This document shows positions 20,184-32,800 of a stretch of 64,000 bases of DNA, one piece after another. How positions within the stretch are numbered: position 1 is the stretch's first letter; each line of letters begins with the position of its first letter. Both the position numbers and the translations under genes were made by a program. Source of the DNA: Amaranthus tricolor. Lineage: Eukaryota > Streptophyta > Magnoliopsida > Caryophyllales > Amaranthaceae. The notes below the pieces were generated by a model. It was not told where the DNA came from. It worked only from the letters and a program-made list of their open reading frames with translations, and ran no database searches. The stretch covers positions 7,876,001-7,940,000 of the forward strand of contig NC_080058.1 in assembly GCF_026212465.1 (NCBI RefSeq), in the 5' to 3' direction.

Positions 20184-23100
20184 GAAATTGTTTTGTTTTC
20201 TCATTAATGAGATAAATTAATTTAGTAAATATTTTAACACAAAATTTAATATGGTGAAAAGGAAAAGTGTAGAGAAGGTGAGAAAATGTTTTTTTAGTGC
20301 TCTCACAGTAACCTAAACCTGTTGCGAATTCTCCTGAACACTTGCATTATAATTGGCCATGTCGAACCACAACCTGAAGCTCGATATGGCCAATCTGGAA
20401 CTTGCTAAGCAGTACTTAGTCTCTGCTTTTCTCTCTTTGGAACCTTCAGATTGTTTAATTTCCTTTGAAAGGTAAAAACGTAGAAATATAATTCCCATTT
20501 TTACCATATTTCTCAAATATGCTGCATCAAATATATTTCCTTCTCGTTTCTTAGTTCTAGATTAAACAGTCCCTCGCTTTTTGTGCAGAAAGTGTGGGTG
20601 TGGCTTTATTTCGAAGGATGTGCAAGAATTTATTTGGACATATTGCATTAACAATAGTGTAAGCTATCATTCAATATGATATATGTTTTTTGGGGCAAAG
20701 GGTAGGTTGAGTGAAGGGGAGGGGTATGGAGAATCGAACCCAGATGAGAAGACATGATCTCCCCTTTGATATTGATTTGATTAGATTTTGATTGGTTGAC
20801 ATTATTGTATTTTGTAAATGACCCAAGTTACAATTTCCTTACTGTGATTGAGATAGTTTTGAATCAATAGTTGTTTTTGAAACATATGTGAAATGCTAAT
20901 GTCTGCATTTTTTTGGGTTCTTTTCTGAGATGATAGTTAATTTGTTTTGCTAGTATTATACTTTATGATTTATTTCAGTAGACGGAACATTGCAGAATAA
21001 TGGGTTAATGGGTTTTGTTTAATTTTGTTATTATTGCAAAAGGTTCACAATTAGTTCTATTCTACATATTCCTGTGAATATGCTCTCTAATTTGCCATTT
21101 TATTGAAAAAGGTGAAGATCTTTTGTTGATATGCATTTGTTCAGTTAGAAATGCTCTATATCATGCACTATCTTTGGCCCAAAAAGAAAGGAATAAAAAC
21201 CAGTGATTTGTATCGACAATGTTTGCATGAGGTGATGAGGGTAATAATGGAAGTGGCAAAACCAAAACTTGGTTCAAAAGTTGAGGGGGGCAAAGGTTTG
21301 AAATTTGGACTTTCAAAATTGTGTTAAAAAAAAGAGGGGCAAAGGTTTGAAAACTTGATCTCTTAGCTATAAAAATATTAGTGTGACCACTTATCCAACC
21401 ATTATTATATTTTTTGAAGTTGTCATTATATATGTTATATAAGGGGAAAAAGTTCATGGCGCCATGGCGACAAAGCCCCCTCTCGCCCCTTAAAATTTTC
21501 AACAATGGGCCTTCTTTTCTTCCCTTTACAATTGTAGATGATTTGAGTAGTAGACTAGGCGGAACATCTGTCCACAATATGTGGAGGGTTTCCCTTGGAG
21601 GATATTTTGATGTATCCCCAGTACGCTGGCTTCCGACTGCCTTCTGCAGGACTTTTTTTCCTTTACCACCAAGTTTATCCCTGCAACAATGGAGGTAGCT
21701 CGTACACTAAGTCACTACTACACTCAAAGAAGGAAGAGAAATTGTGTAGTAACAAGAAATAAATGTAGTAATTGACAAGAGAGAGAAATGATGCGTTGAG
21801 GGTATACTCCTTGGGCGTGGCCTCAAATGAATATTTTTCTCAGCAGACCTTGTAAGGTCCCGGTTTTTTTTCTCTGTATGCTAAATTTGATGGAGAAATG
21901 TCTATTTTTCCCTTCCTTTACTTCTGAATTCATCTTGTGATTGTGGGCCTTTCCTTCTCTTGGAGCTCTAATCGAGCTCAGGTCGTTCTAGCTATAAGAG
22001 TTTGTTGCTAAATCAGAATCCATGACTGCTTGCGCTTATTGCAGGATTATAACTATTATGCACCTTACTTGAAAAATTTGCTGAAGAAGCTCATTAAAGA
22101 AGTGGAATCTTCTGGTGGAAATGTCTTGGATGAATTTTATGAGCGATATGCTGACTACATGGCTTCTCTAACGGTCAGTTCTGGTTAGGGGTCATTACTT
22201 CTGTGTGGTTTTGAAAATTTTGTATTCTTATTTACCATGTGCACTGTGTTTTTTTTGTATGAATTTTGAAATTCAGGAAGATGCACCAGCTAATGGAAGT
22301 TCATGGATTGTGAAACGCGTATCGTTTCTTTTTAACGATGGTAAGAACTATTGACTATTAGTTGATTTGAATTGATAGGCATTTAGCATGGAGGTTTTTT
22401 TGTGGATTCTAAGTTTTTCTAAGATTTTTTTCCTTTGGTAATTTGTTATCAAGTGCCTAGTCATTGGGGTCAAATGCAGATGGTTGTACCATTGCAATGT
22501 TCTCTCAATATGCTTCAAGGGGACACTGGGTAAGTTTTTCAGTTCTTTTGGAGTTTTCCCACTATTATGTTTGTCAATCTTAAATATGAGCAAATTGGTA
22601 ACCCTTTGAGAGGTGTTGTAGTGATGATTCTTCTTAATCTCACAACTATATGTGTACCATGGTTAGATCAAGCATTTCTTGTAAAGACATTTATGTCGAA
22701 CTAAATATTAAATGATCCTTTTTGGTTGTAATGGTAGTAATGTATGATTCTATTAGCCATGTTTTATCATGAATTGCAAAATATTACTGCAGATTTGTGA
22801 GTGGCTATATATGGAGTATTGTATATAGCTTGTGGTGTTTCATGTTTGTTCTTGTTGGTGGATTTGATCTAGTTGGTCCCACACAAAAAATTTCGGGTTT
22901 CTGTTGGTGTTATAATTTACTTAATTCATTTTTCATGTCTAGTTAAGCTAATTGTGTTATGATGTGTGTAGGTGTGCTCTTTGGCCTTCTAGTCTTTTTC
23001 TGTCAGAGTTTATTCTTTCATACCCTGAAGTTTTTACGAAGAAGTCATGTTTTGAGGTGAAGTATTAGCCATGAAATTTCTTTGGATAGATTCATATGTT

Positions 23101-23949
23101 GAACAGTATAAGAAATTCTGTTGGGTCTAGTGAAAGAACTTGGTGATTTCAGTCAGGAAATCAAGTTGCAATTAGTAGCACTAGTCGCTCAATTTTTTCC
23201 ATATGCCTTTTCCATTATCTATCTTCTATACTTGACCCATTGAAACTGTTGTCAATCAAGTAAATAAAATTGACTTGTTCAGTGTAGTAATTTGTTAATT
23301 CTGTTATTCTAGTACTTTATGTGCTAATATGGACTGTCTGACACTGTTGGTTATAATGATTCTACTCTTTCATGTGCTGAATTTAAACAGGTTGGCTCTG
23401 GTGTAGGTCTGCTTGGCGTTTGCCTTAATCATGTCAAAGCTTCTCAGGTTTGTTTTACTATACATTCCTTCATAATATGACAACGTATTTATATGACTCT
23501 TCACTCATTGGTGATTTATGTTTGTTTTATATTTGACATTGTACAAGGTACACTCATTTATTTCAACCCCTATTCTTCTCTGACAAAAAGTGGCTAATTA
23601 TTTTTCTGGATTTAATGTTTTTCAACACTTTTTATTTCTTAGGGCTAGAACAGAGTTGCCATTCAATGTTCATTGTTGTGTTAAGAATGAATTCCTCAAT
23701 TTTCAATTATGGAGCTCTATTTTCTTGCCCAAATTGATGAATTCTTGAAAACATATCTATAACAAAAATACAAAACATTTATCTCTTGAAATAAATTGTA
23801 GAGCATTGAATGTCTCCCTTAATATATCCTATATCTTTTAGCATCTCAGTGTCATTTACTCTTCTTGCCTTCACATGCCTTACATATGTCGATTATTTGT
23901 ACATTCACAAAATTCTATTGTTTTTATCTCTTATCTTTCGCTTACATTT

Positions 23950-24182
23950 TGTTTGGATAAGAGGAAATGGAAAAAAGGAAGGAAGGGAAGGGCTAGGGTT
24001 CAGGTTCCTTTGAATTAAGGTTGGGATATGGGAAGTGTGGGAGAGGAAGTATCCATTTTTTCTAGGGTAATGAATACCACCTGTCAATGGTGGGGAGATT
24101 GGAGGGAAAATTTAGCTCTATCTTTCCCTCCATTTTCCTCTTTTCCTCCTCTTTTGCTCATGTCTATATTATTATCCAAACA
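23950..24182. mobile_element. Small MITE-like element in intron
   Basis: Perfect 11 bp inverted ends TGTTTGGATAA/TTATCCAAACA around a 233 bp segment with no coding potential. No target duplication is clear. Confidence 0.45.
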
Positions 24183-24276
24183 GTGTTATTTACCTCATTT
24201 CTCAAGGTTTTGAGTAGCTCCTCTGTTTCATCATCAGCCTGCTTTATGTTTTTGTAATGTAGGTTGTGCATTCATA

Positions 24277-24593
24277 GGGGTGTTTGTATGACAAATGGAA
24301 ATGTAATGGAAAAGGAATGCATAAAGAGAGATATGAATGATGTTGAATGTTATTATTTGTTTTGTGTAAAGAGATGTAACTTGTAAGAGAATGTGAAGAT
24401 AGAGAGTATCAGAGAAAGGAATTGATTTCTAATGAGAAATGAGCGGTAGCAATTTGGAGGTATCCATTACTCTTATGAAAGGGATTGGGTTAACCCAATC
24501 GCATAGCATACACTAGATAATGGAATGAGTTATGTGAATCCTTTATCCTTTATTTAAACCTAAAAAGCTCATACCAAATAGGCAAATACCCCC
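24277..24593. mobile_element. MITE-like element in intron
   Basis: It starts GGGGTGTTTG and ends CAAATACCCCC, an imperfect inverted pair like the GGGGTGTTTGG ends of common plant MITEs. About 317 bp, AT-rich, without coding. Superfamily unclear. Confidence 0.45.
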
Positions 24594-25732
24594 TTAAAGT
24601 CTTGTCAATATGTTAGTGCTGCAGCCTCTTCTTCGTGTTCATTTTGAAGGATAGCTTATTGGTAATGTGGACCTTCTTTTTCCTTGGATGTTGATCCTTT
24701 CTAGATGTGCTAATTCTTATCTCAAAGCTTTTCCAAAAGAGAACTGCACTTTGATCGACTTCTTGAGTCTCGACTTTGTATTTTGATGCAGGTCATTTTG
24801 ACTGATGGTGATGCATCGAGTTTAGAAAATTTAAAGCTTAATTTGGAGATGAATAAGATTGAAAATTTAGATGTGTCTTTAGACAAAAGTGATTGTAGCT
24901 TATGTACGGTAAGTTTTGACTTATGAGGAACTTTATGAAACTCTTATGTGAATGCATATTCGTAATGCCTTATGTTTAATGGTTCATTTGATGTAGGTAC
25001 AATGCATTCCTCTGTCATGGGAATCTGCAGAAGAGAGTGAGCTTTGGCAATTCCAGCCTGATATTGTGTAAGAAAAATTTTCATTAGTTTTCCATTATTC
25101 TATTGGTATATTCTTCTATATAATATTGGTTCTTCAATCTAGTGTCTTGTATGTTTTTTATGTTGTCTTTCTTGTGGCTTTTCTAGTCAATGCCACTTCA
25201 AAAAGTTTTAATGTTACTCTCACTACTCAATTACTAGTTTTTTTTGTCGATATTGTGATTTGCTTTCAAAATCAAATTCGTTTAATTGAGTGACCTATTT
25301 GGATAGTTTTGCTGCTGTGTGTAAATAGTTTTCAAACGTTATCCTTGCATTGTTTTATACTCCAACATTTGAGTATCATTTGCATTTTGTTCGGCTACAC
25401 TTGACGGATTATCCTCATATTTGTGGACTTAGCTATAAAAAGCGCGAGGGACACTAAACTGCATGGGGCTATGCTAGTCTAGGTGCGGGTGTGTTGGGAA
25501 AAACGTGCACGCCAAGAGATGTAATTTTTTTGGATTTTTGTATTCTATGCCTCTGCCTAGGCGCACCTCATGCACCTCCCCGTCTTTCTTTGCATCTTGT
25601 GCACCCAGCCTAGACATGATTGCTGTGTTCTTTCAGGGGTTATTACTCCTTGGTGTTTGTTTTCCGTCTGGTATCACTGATTAGTGAGTAAAAAACCTAG
25701 TAGTGAATGCTGTGTTTTTCAGGCGTTATCAT

Positions 25733-26841
25733 CTGCGAAACACGGACATGGCAGTCAACTCGCGTGTCGGACACGTGTCGGACACGGACACGCGAAAATC
25801 CGTGTCCGACACGCCAAATGAAGTGTCCAATATTTTAATATTTTTTCGGACACGTAGACACGGCAAGGACACGGCACGGACACGCGACGGACACGGCAAG
25901 GGACACGTGTGTTATTTAAAAAAAAATAAAAAAAATAAAAAAAATAAAAAATTGAAAACTGAGTACTACAGCAGGCAGAAGGTTCTCGAATTCCATTTCC
26001 CTCTCAATTGCAATTCCCTCTCTTGCTCTCAACCTCTTCCTCCACCTCCACCGCGCCACCGCCACCGACAGCTGCTCCTCCATCACAGACAAACACTCGA
26101 AGTCGGTGCTGCAACTGCTGCTGACTAATTTCACTGTGGGTTGTTTGAATCCAATCAAAGAATCCCTAAAAATCAATGGAACCTTGGAGAAGGATTCAAG
26201 GCATTGTCGAATAGGAAGGAGAATTGAAGAGGAATCAGAAGAAATTTCTTGTTCTGCTGACATTGCGACTCGTGAAAGACTTGATATTACTGCAGTGGGC
26301 TAAAATGGCGTCGAATTAGCGGGAAGATCGCCAATTTGTTGAAATTCTGACACCAACAGGGCTCAACTTCGACTTATAGTATCATTCTAGAAATAAGCTA
26401 ATCTCTCAGATTCTAGTTATTATTGATATATTTTGATGTCTTTTAAGTTAAAATTGATTTCTTTTAGTTTTAATTGGTAATTTAATTGATCATTTTTAAT
26501 TGATCATTTTAAGGCGTTAATTCAATTTTTTAATGTGAAAATAGAAAGCTTTAAGAAAAATTACTTTTAGATTAAAATTAAAAATTTTTATTAATTTATT
26601 CTACAAAATAATAACTGATCATTTAATTAATTACTTTATATATAATTGATCATTTTAAAATTTGATTTGATAACTCTAACGTCGAAATTAAAGACTTTAA
26701 AATAAAATAAAATATCTTTAATTTGATATATTTATTATATTACCATTTTCGTGTCCCCGTGTCCGCCATTTTTAAGTTGGCGTTTTCCCGTACCCGTGTC
26801 GTGTCCGTGTCCGTGTCCGTGTCCGTTTTAGTGCAACCTTG
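25733..26841. mobile_element. 1.1 kb hAT element with GTTATCAT target duplication
   Basis: It is flanked by perfect 8 bp repeats GTTATCAT (25725-25732 and 26842-26849). Both ends carry CGGACAC-rich tracts: the left starts CTGCGAAACACGGAC and the right reads GTGTCCGTTTTAGTGCAACC, so the terminal repeats are imperfect. The left 170 bp is unusually GC-rich with many GGACACG words. Internal frames (25703-26303) have no recognised domain and could include captured sequence. No transposase, hence non-autonomous. It sits in an intron of the methyltransferase gene. Confidence 0.8.
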
Positions 26842-27299
26842 GTTATCATTCCTTGGTTTTTTTTTTTTTTTTTTTTTTTTCTGGGGGTTTTTAATAGTGG
26901 GAGGAAACTAATACTTGATTTAAGATCCTCAGAGTAAGCATATAATACGCCTTTTAAGGCTTGGAAATTTATATCCTTCTACATGTTATTTGAAAGCTAA
27001 CCCAACTTTATAAGGTAAAGGAGTTCACCAATTCTCCGCCTTAACATAATTAAGCAAGCAACAAAATTCTTATAGGAGTATGAATTAAGGATAATTATGA
27101 TAACATAGAATACATCAACTAATGGAATTCGTAACCTACATTTATGTTTTCCTGTGGACGAATCTATGTTTACTCTGTATAATGGTAAAAATTTTAATGT
27201 GATATGTGTGGCTCATAACCTCGATTTTAGCTTGATGGTGTGGTCTATTTGTGCTTGGAATAAATGGGCTTATGAAGGATCTTTTGAAGCTCAAGATCA

Positions 27300-27850
27300 A
27301 AATGTTACGGTACCGTCATTCGACCCCTCGAGCACATTGGCTCGACCTGCTGAAGGTAGCTCGACCAGTCGAGCAGTTTCGCTCGACCCAAGCTTCCAGT
27401 CGAACAGACTACAGGGCTTCAAGTGCAGCTTCTGTTTTTTGGCTTTTGTTTGCACGTGTTTTTCCTTTCTGTTCTTTCACACTTATGAACCTTATAAATA
27501 CACATTGTAAACATCTTTTGTTGTGGTATCAAGTGAGAGAAACACATTGTAATCCTCTTGTAAGTGAGAGTGATCTAGTTAGAGAGAGAGCCATAAATTA
27601 GGGTTCTTGAGTGAAATTGGGGGTTTTCAATTTACTCTTGTAATCTCTATAATTTTTCATTCTCCATTGTTAGAATTGATTAGTGTGTGTATTCAAGAAC
27701 TCTAATCAATACAATTGTTTTCATTCGTTGGGTGGGTTTTATAGTCTAATATCAATTTGATATTAGGATTTTACCACCTTCCAATTCTTGGTGTGTTTGA
27801 TTGTTTTCTTTTAAATTTTGCAATCTTTATCATTCATTGTAGTTAGAATC
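27300..27850 (+). repeat. Probable copia LTR remnant
   Basis: A run of CTCGACC/TCGAGC words (27318-27395), a TATA-like TTATAAATAC at 27492, and a T-rich tail look like the U3-R-U5 layout of a copia LTR with TCGA-rich U3. Ends and target duplication are not defined. Part of it reads open (27154-27510) but shows no domain. Confidence 0.4.
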
Positions 27851-27998
27851 TTCATTGGAAGAGCATTTGCTCTATCATAATGGGTCAGAGATAAAAGCAG
27901 GCAGCCAGTTACATCTTCTTCTGGTTAGCTATTTAACAATCTCGGGTCTCATTGGAGGCAAACGTCTGTAATCATTATTGAGTGCAGGCATAAGTGGT

Positions 27999-28096
27999 GC
28001 TGGTGCCAAGTTAGAGTAACTGGATGATTAGGCTTTAGTAGTATGGGGCTGGTGCCAAGTTTGAGTAACTGGATGATTACGCTTTAGTAGTATGGG
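27999..28096 (+). repeat. 49 bp tandem duplication
   Basis: Two adjacent copies of a segment containing GCTGGTGCCAAGTT and GCTTTAGTAGTATGG, with a few substitutions. Confidence 0.85.
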
Positions 28097-28920
28097 AAAT
28101 GGATGCATCCAACCATGGACTAGACTGGATAGGCAGCTCGACGCTCGAGCATGGACCTTTTTGAATATTAAAGAATGGTTATTGCTTGTAGAATGGTCAT
28201 TTACTAATTTATTATCTCTTATAAGTTGTTTCCCAAACGTTTAGTTTTCCTAGCTTTTCTATGAAGGATCTTCTTGCTCTTTGCTTCTACTTATTTCTCC
28301 CATAAGTTGCTTAAGCGAGGTTAAAACAAATTTTAAAGAACGAGTATTTTACTCGAAAGTATGACCTTTTCTTAGGAATAACTCTCTAATAGAAAGAACA
28401 TTATTTTCTTTTTTCGATAACCTCTCTGTTATTACAAAGGTTAGGTAGTACATCTGACTTAATGGCATCGGCATAATAAAATGATGAGTGCTTGATGTTA
28501 CTAGAATCTGTGATCTAATTTTTGTTGTTTACTTGCCCCTCATGCCTGCCACATCTTGTTAAAGTTCTTTTGATTCTTCTTACTCGAAGAAAACCCATCA
28601 GCAGCAAACCGAACAGCAATAGAGATACTGATAGAAAAGAAGATTGCTCCGACGTTGATTCTACAGAGTCCAGTAAAGCGAAACTAGAGTCTTCGAATTT
28701 GAAATCCTTGCTTGAACAAATGGCGACGGGTCCTGTCGCACTTATCGCCTCAGTGATAAGAAACATTGATACTTTCAACTGCTTTCGAAAGTTATGTTCT
28801 CAAAATAATCTCGATATCAGAGATATTACTAGATCGATTTGGCCTTTTAACTTACTACCTTACATGGATTCATATAGAAGATCAGATGTGCACTTGTTTC
28901 TGCAGTCTTATAGCAAGTGA

Positions 28921-29834
28921 ACTAGTGAAAGTTTTTTCTTTAATGAATTATTAGATGTTAAACAAGTTTTCTGGATGATCTTTAATCCAGACTTGGCTCA
29001 ACACTTGAAATTTGTTTGTCTATCTGATATATCGTTATTGTTTAGGATCACTTATTCAGGAAATATTGTTGCCCAAATGTTGATCGATTTTTGCAGGTTG
29101 ATTTCTAAGAAAAGAAAAATAATTAAAAATTAAAAAACCTAATAATTAAAAGGTTAAATGGAAAACTAAATTCTCATCTACATATATATTCACTATGAAA
29201 TTCCAATCATATATTATTCAAAAAAAATAAAAAATTCCAATTAGATAGTATAGATCCATAGGAATTTCTATGTATTACATTTAAGTCCGTCTCATAATAA
29301 TTGTCACATTTTTTTTCTGGTAATAGTTTTCATTTTTTAAATTCTCATTTACATATATAATTAAGTTTTTTTTATCTTATTAGTAAATTTTTATTCCAAT
29401 TTGAAAAACACATGTTCATATTAAATTTTGATAGATTCGTCTTAATATATATTTTTTAAATAAAATTATTTAAATTTTCAAAAACTCATAAATAAAATTA
29501 CTTAATTTACATTGAAATCTACATAAAAAGTAAAAGTAGAGAACAAATGAATTGCCTCACACTTTTTTTACCCTTTTGAGATAGACCAATTATTGGGTAC
29601 TTCGAGTATAGCAAATTTGGAATTACCTGGTATAATTATTAAAAAATTAATTAATTTCAAAGTCAAATGGTATCTTAACTATCTTTACTTAAAACACTGA
29701 TTACTGGAGATTGAAACGACCCCAATTAACCTTCGACTGATTGATCTCCTCACAATCGAAAACATTGTAGAAATTGTCACTGCCCACGGAGTCACACTGG
29801 TAGAGATTTTTCAGAGAAATCATCATCAGTAAAA
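28921..29834. other. AT-rich intergenic region and upstream region of the next gene
   Basis: No ORF or repeat ends recognised. The last 130 bases before 29835 are the probable leader and promoter-proximal sequence of the aminotransferase-like gene; no clear TATA box stands out. Confidence 0.5.
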
Positions 29835-32800
29835 ATGGCGGAAGTGGAAGTGATTCACTCATGGTCTGCTCCTCGATCACTCAGTACCAGTCTCATGTAT
29901 GCTTTCGCTCAAGTAAGCACTTCATCTTCATTGCTAACCTTCTTTTCGTCTTTTCATTTCATCTTTGCATTTTCTTAATCAACTTTTTAGATTTTCAACC
30001 AATAATAATTTTGCATGTTGTATCATTTTGATCGTTGACCATTTTTTTTTATAAATTTAAATCTTCACCTGATGAATTTTGAAATGCTTGAATTATATGC
30101 TGTTTCACTTTCAATACATTTCATTTGAGGCTATAATTTTGTGATTTCTGAGCTTTATGAAGTATGAATGTGTGTTTATTGCTTAAAATGCTTAATTTCT
30201 TCCCACACGGTCTACGGAGAAGAGGGGGATGTGAATTGATTTTGCTGTAGGTGGTGAGAATCGAATCCCAGTGATAGAGAAAGCCTTCAAGTAGAAGGCG
30301 GACCCATAATTCTCATAAAATGCTTAGGTTTCTATTGTGTCTTGTTGAATATATCAAGGCTCCACAAAATGCTGCTGCTCATCATGGTTTACAACTTATT
30401 TCACCAGAAGATATCACTTAGCTTCTTTGTATTCCAGTAGCCAAGTTTATTATATAGTTTATTATTTCGTTTGTTATACAAGGGACACGTCATAGCTAGT
30501 TGGTTAGGGCCCTAGTTTGCTAGCCTTTCTTTTCTCTCTCTGCACATAGCAATTGTATATATACCTCTCTTTGTCTTTTGTTTAAATATAATAAGATACA
30601 GAATGCTTTCTTTCTTCTTCTTCATAATGTTTTCTCCATTGATGTGCTAAGCTCACCATTTCATCATGTCTATTATTGTTATTGTTATTGTTGTGGATTG
30701 TTTTGTAGCGGGATGATATTGAAGTGCTTGATGAACCACTTTATGGGAACTATCTTCAAGAGACGGGCGTAAAGCGGCCTTACTTAGACGAGGTTCTATC
30801 GAAAATGGTTTGTATCGTAAAGAATGCATTAGTTGTAGCACCATTGATTTAGTTTTGATTGAAGTATGTCACTTAATTTGATTTCTGGACCAAATAGAAA
30901 TAATTGATAATGAATGGAGGTTGTGGTAAATGAGATGCTTGGGGATCTTGTGGGGCAGAAGGGAGGGATGAGGGACTTGTTACCCATTATTCATCTTCCA
31001 TGGGCTAACATTCTCTGTTAAGGCATTATTCTTGATTCAAGCATGCCTCAAATGAAAAATGAGTTCCATAACTAGCAATCTTCTACGTTCTTATGTACTG
31101 ATTATTTTTATCATGTTAATTAGGAATGTGATGGTGAGAAGGTTGTCAAAGAGGTTATCTACGGTTCAGGAAATAAGAAATATCGCTTTTGTAAGGTAAT
31201 GCATCTCTTTTAGTCTTATAAAGAATATGGGGATTACATCTTGATTGGAGAAACACGACATGGCTCTTTCACCCAGAGTTCATTAACGAATTTAACAATT
31301 TCGGTTCATCAAACTGAATGTAGAATTAAATTCTACTAATACATCAACAATTGCGGTTTTGCTTCGTGAATGGACTTGCCAATTCAAGGTTCATAAACTG
31401 AACCACGATTTGCATTTTTTAATAAGTGGTATGTTTGTATCACAAATATTACTGAATTTTATTTTGACTATTATAGATAACTCATTTGTGAAATCAAAAA
31501 TTTGTTTATAAAACTAAATGTTTAGATTATTGGACATAAAAAGTATTCAAATTGTTTGTTATATGCTTATAAATGTGTTTATCATAGTGTAAAAGTGTAG
31601 TAACGGTTGTGATCGTAGTAACGGAACGTTGATGCGGTAACGGGATTGATGCGATTATCATACCGCCTTAATATCGGTCGAAACCATAAGATATCCCTTG
31701 ATGCAGCCCAAAACGCAATTTTTTTACACCTTTACAACACGGGAAATATCGGTTCGTTTGTTTTGAAAACCTTTATAATGCAGCCGATGCGAGTTTTTAC
31801 TCTGGTGTTTATTGTAAATTCTAAGTAAGTATTGTTTTTTTTTTTTTTTCAATTTCAAGATGAATTACTTGTTCTTCCATAAACCTTAGCTTTGCAGTTT
31901 TAGTTTTTTCCTTTTTTAAGCTTGTAGTTACAAAGGCATATGTCTTTGTCTGTTGTCTATAAGCTTAGTTTAGGTTTTTCTATCTCAAAGGAAGTTTGAC
32001 TACCACTGGGAGTATGACTGTTAGGGTGATTGATTATGTAAATAAGAGATTGGATGTTTAATTGCAGTTAATTGAGCTTGTAAAGCTCAAAGTTTCATCA
32101 ATGAAGCATCATCCGATGTTCTCTTTGGTGCACCATATAAGTACGAAAAGAAAGTGAGTTTTGAGTATTACGTAGCTTCTGTATAATTGAAAAATACTTG
32201 AACTCTTCATTATGAATAACTAACTGTGTGTTTAGTTTTAATCAGTGTAGCCGGGATCGCCACTTTGGCAAGCGAACTGCGATCTGGATCGTTCGACTCG
32301 AATCGCGGGTCAATTGCGATTTGGATCGCTAGCATACACGATCTGAAACGCTATTTCGTTCGACCCAACCTCAACCCAACAACAAATCAAACTTCCAACA
32401 TCACACGGGAAATGGAGAGAAGAAAGGAAGAAAAAGAAAATAAAAAGAGAAGAATGAAAGAAAAAAGAGAAAAATAAAAGAACAAACAAGCTTATATCAA
32501 TGGTGTCAATGATGTAGAAAAAAGAGAAAAATAAAAGAACAAACAAGCCTTGGACGGTGGTACTGGAGGATGAAGAATGCCATTGATTTTTACAGCCTCC
32601 AATACTGTGTATGGAGTATTAATCTTTGTTGATAGGGTTTTGCTTTTTACTAAATTTGCTTAGGCTTTTTTCTGAGCCCATTTCCAATAAAAAATAAAAA
32701 GTTAACTACACTCATTAAAATCGCGTGAGTGTTTAATGGGTGTTTATTACTTCATTTTCTTTTTAATTTCTTTTTTTTTCTAAACAAACTTTTCATTTTT

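Larger units (their letters stand above)
20359..28920 (+). pseudogene. EEF2KMT/FAM86-like protein-lysine methyltransferase gene, probably degenerate
   Basis: The family methylates eukaryotic elongation factor 2 using S-adenosylmethionine. Exons with GT-AG junctions and matching phases: 20359-20471, 20589-20658, 22045-22173, 22277-22340, 22454-22529, 22972-23056, 23391-23447, 24792-24908, 24997-25067. These give about 260 codons, with the family N-terminal region, MVVPLQCSLNMLQGDTG, LWPSSLFLSEF, SAM motif I (FEVGSGVGLLG) and ILTDGD. The C-terminal exon (about 28530-28920) encodes CLPHLVKVL, then a Ser/Lys-rich insert, IASVIRNIDTFNCF and LLPYMDSYRRS. The expected GAD(V/I)-YDP block between them is not readable: upstream of CLPHL the exon frame meets TAA with no AG acceptor in between. 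Introns contain MITEs and a hAT element. It could be a gene with a non-canonical last intron; I favour recent decay. Confidence 0.65.

Noticed and set aside
20690..20770. Possible tRNA-derived SINE (B-box-like GGGTTCGATTC on minus strand)
   Set aside because: Only one box-like word is visible; no A box at the right distance, tail or duplication could be shown.
26106..26303. Independent gene inside the hAT element
   Set aside because: Overlapping frames on both strands of the same segment, no domain, and confined to the transposon.
30190..30310. Second B-box-like stretch (GGGATTCGATTC on minus strand) in intron 1 of the aminotransferase-like gene
   Set aside because: Same reason: single box, ends undefined; not a tRNA gene because no cloverleaf can be folded.
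30440..30615. LTR-like segment with TATATATACC and pyrimidine-rich tracts
   Set aside because: Composition is suggestive of a copia LTR but no ends, duplication or partner copy were found.
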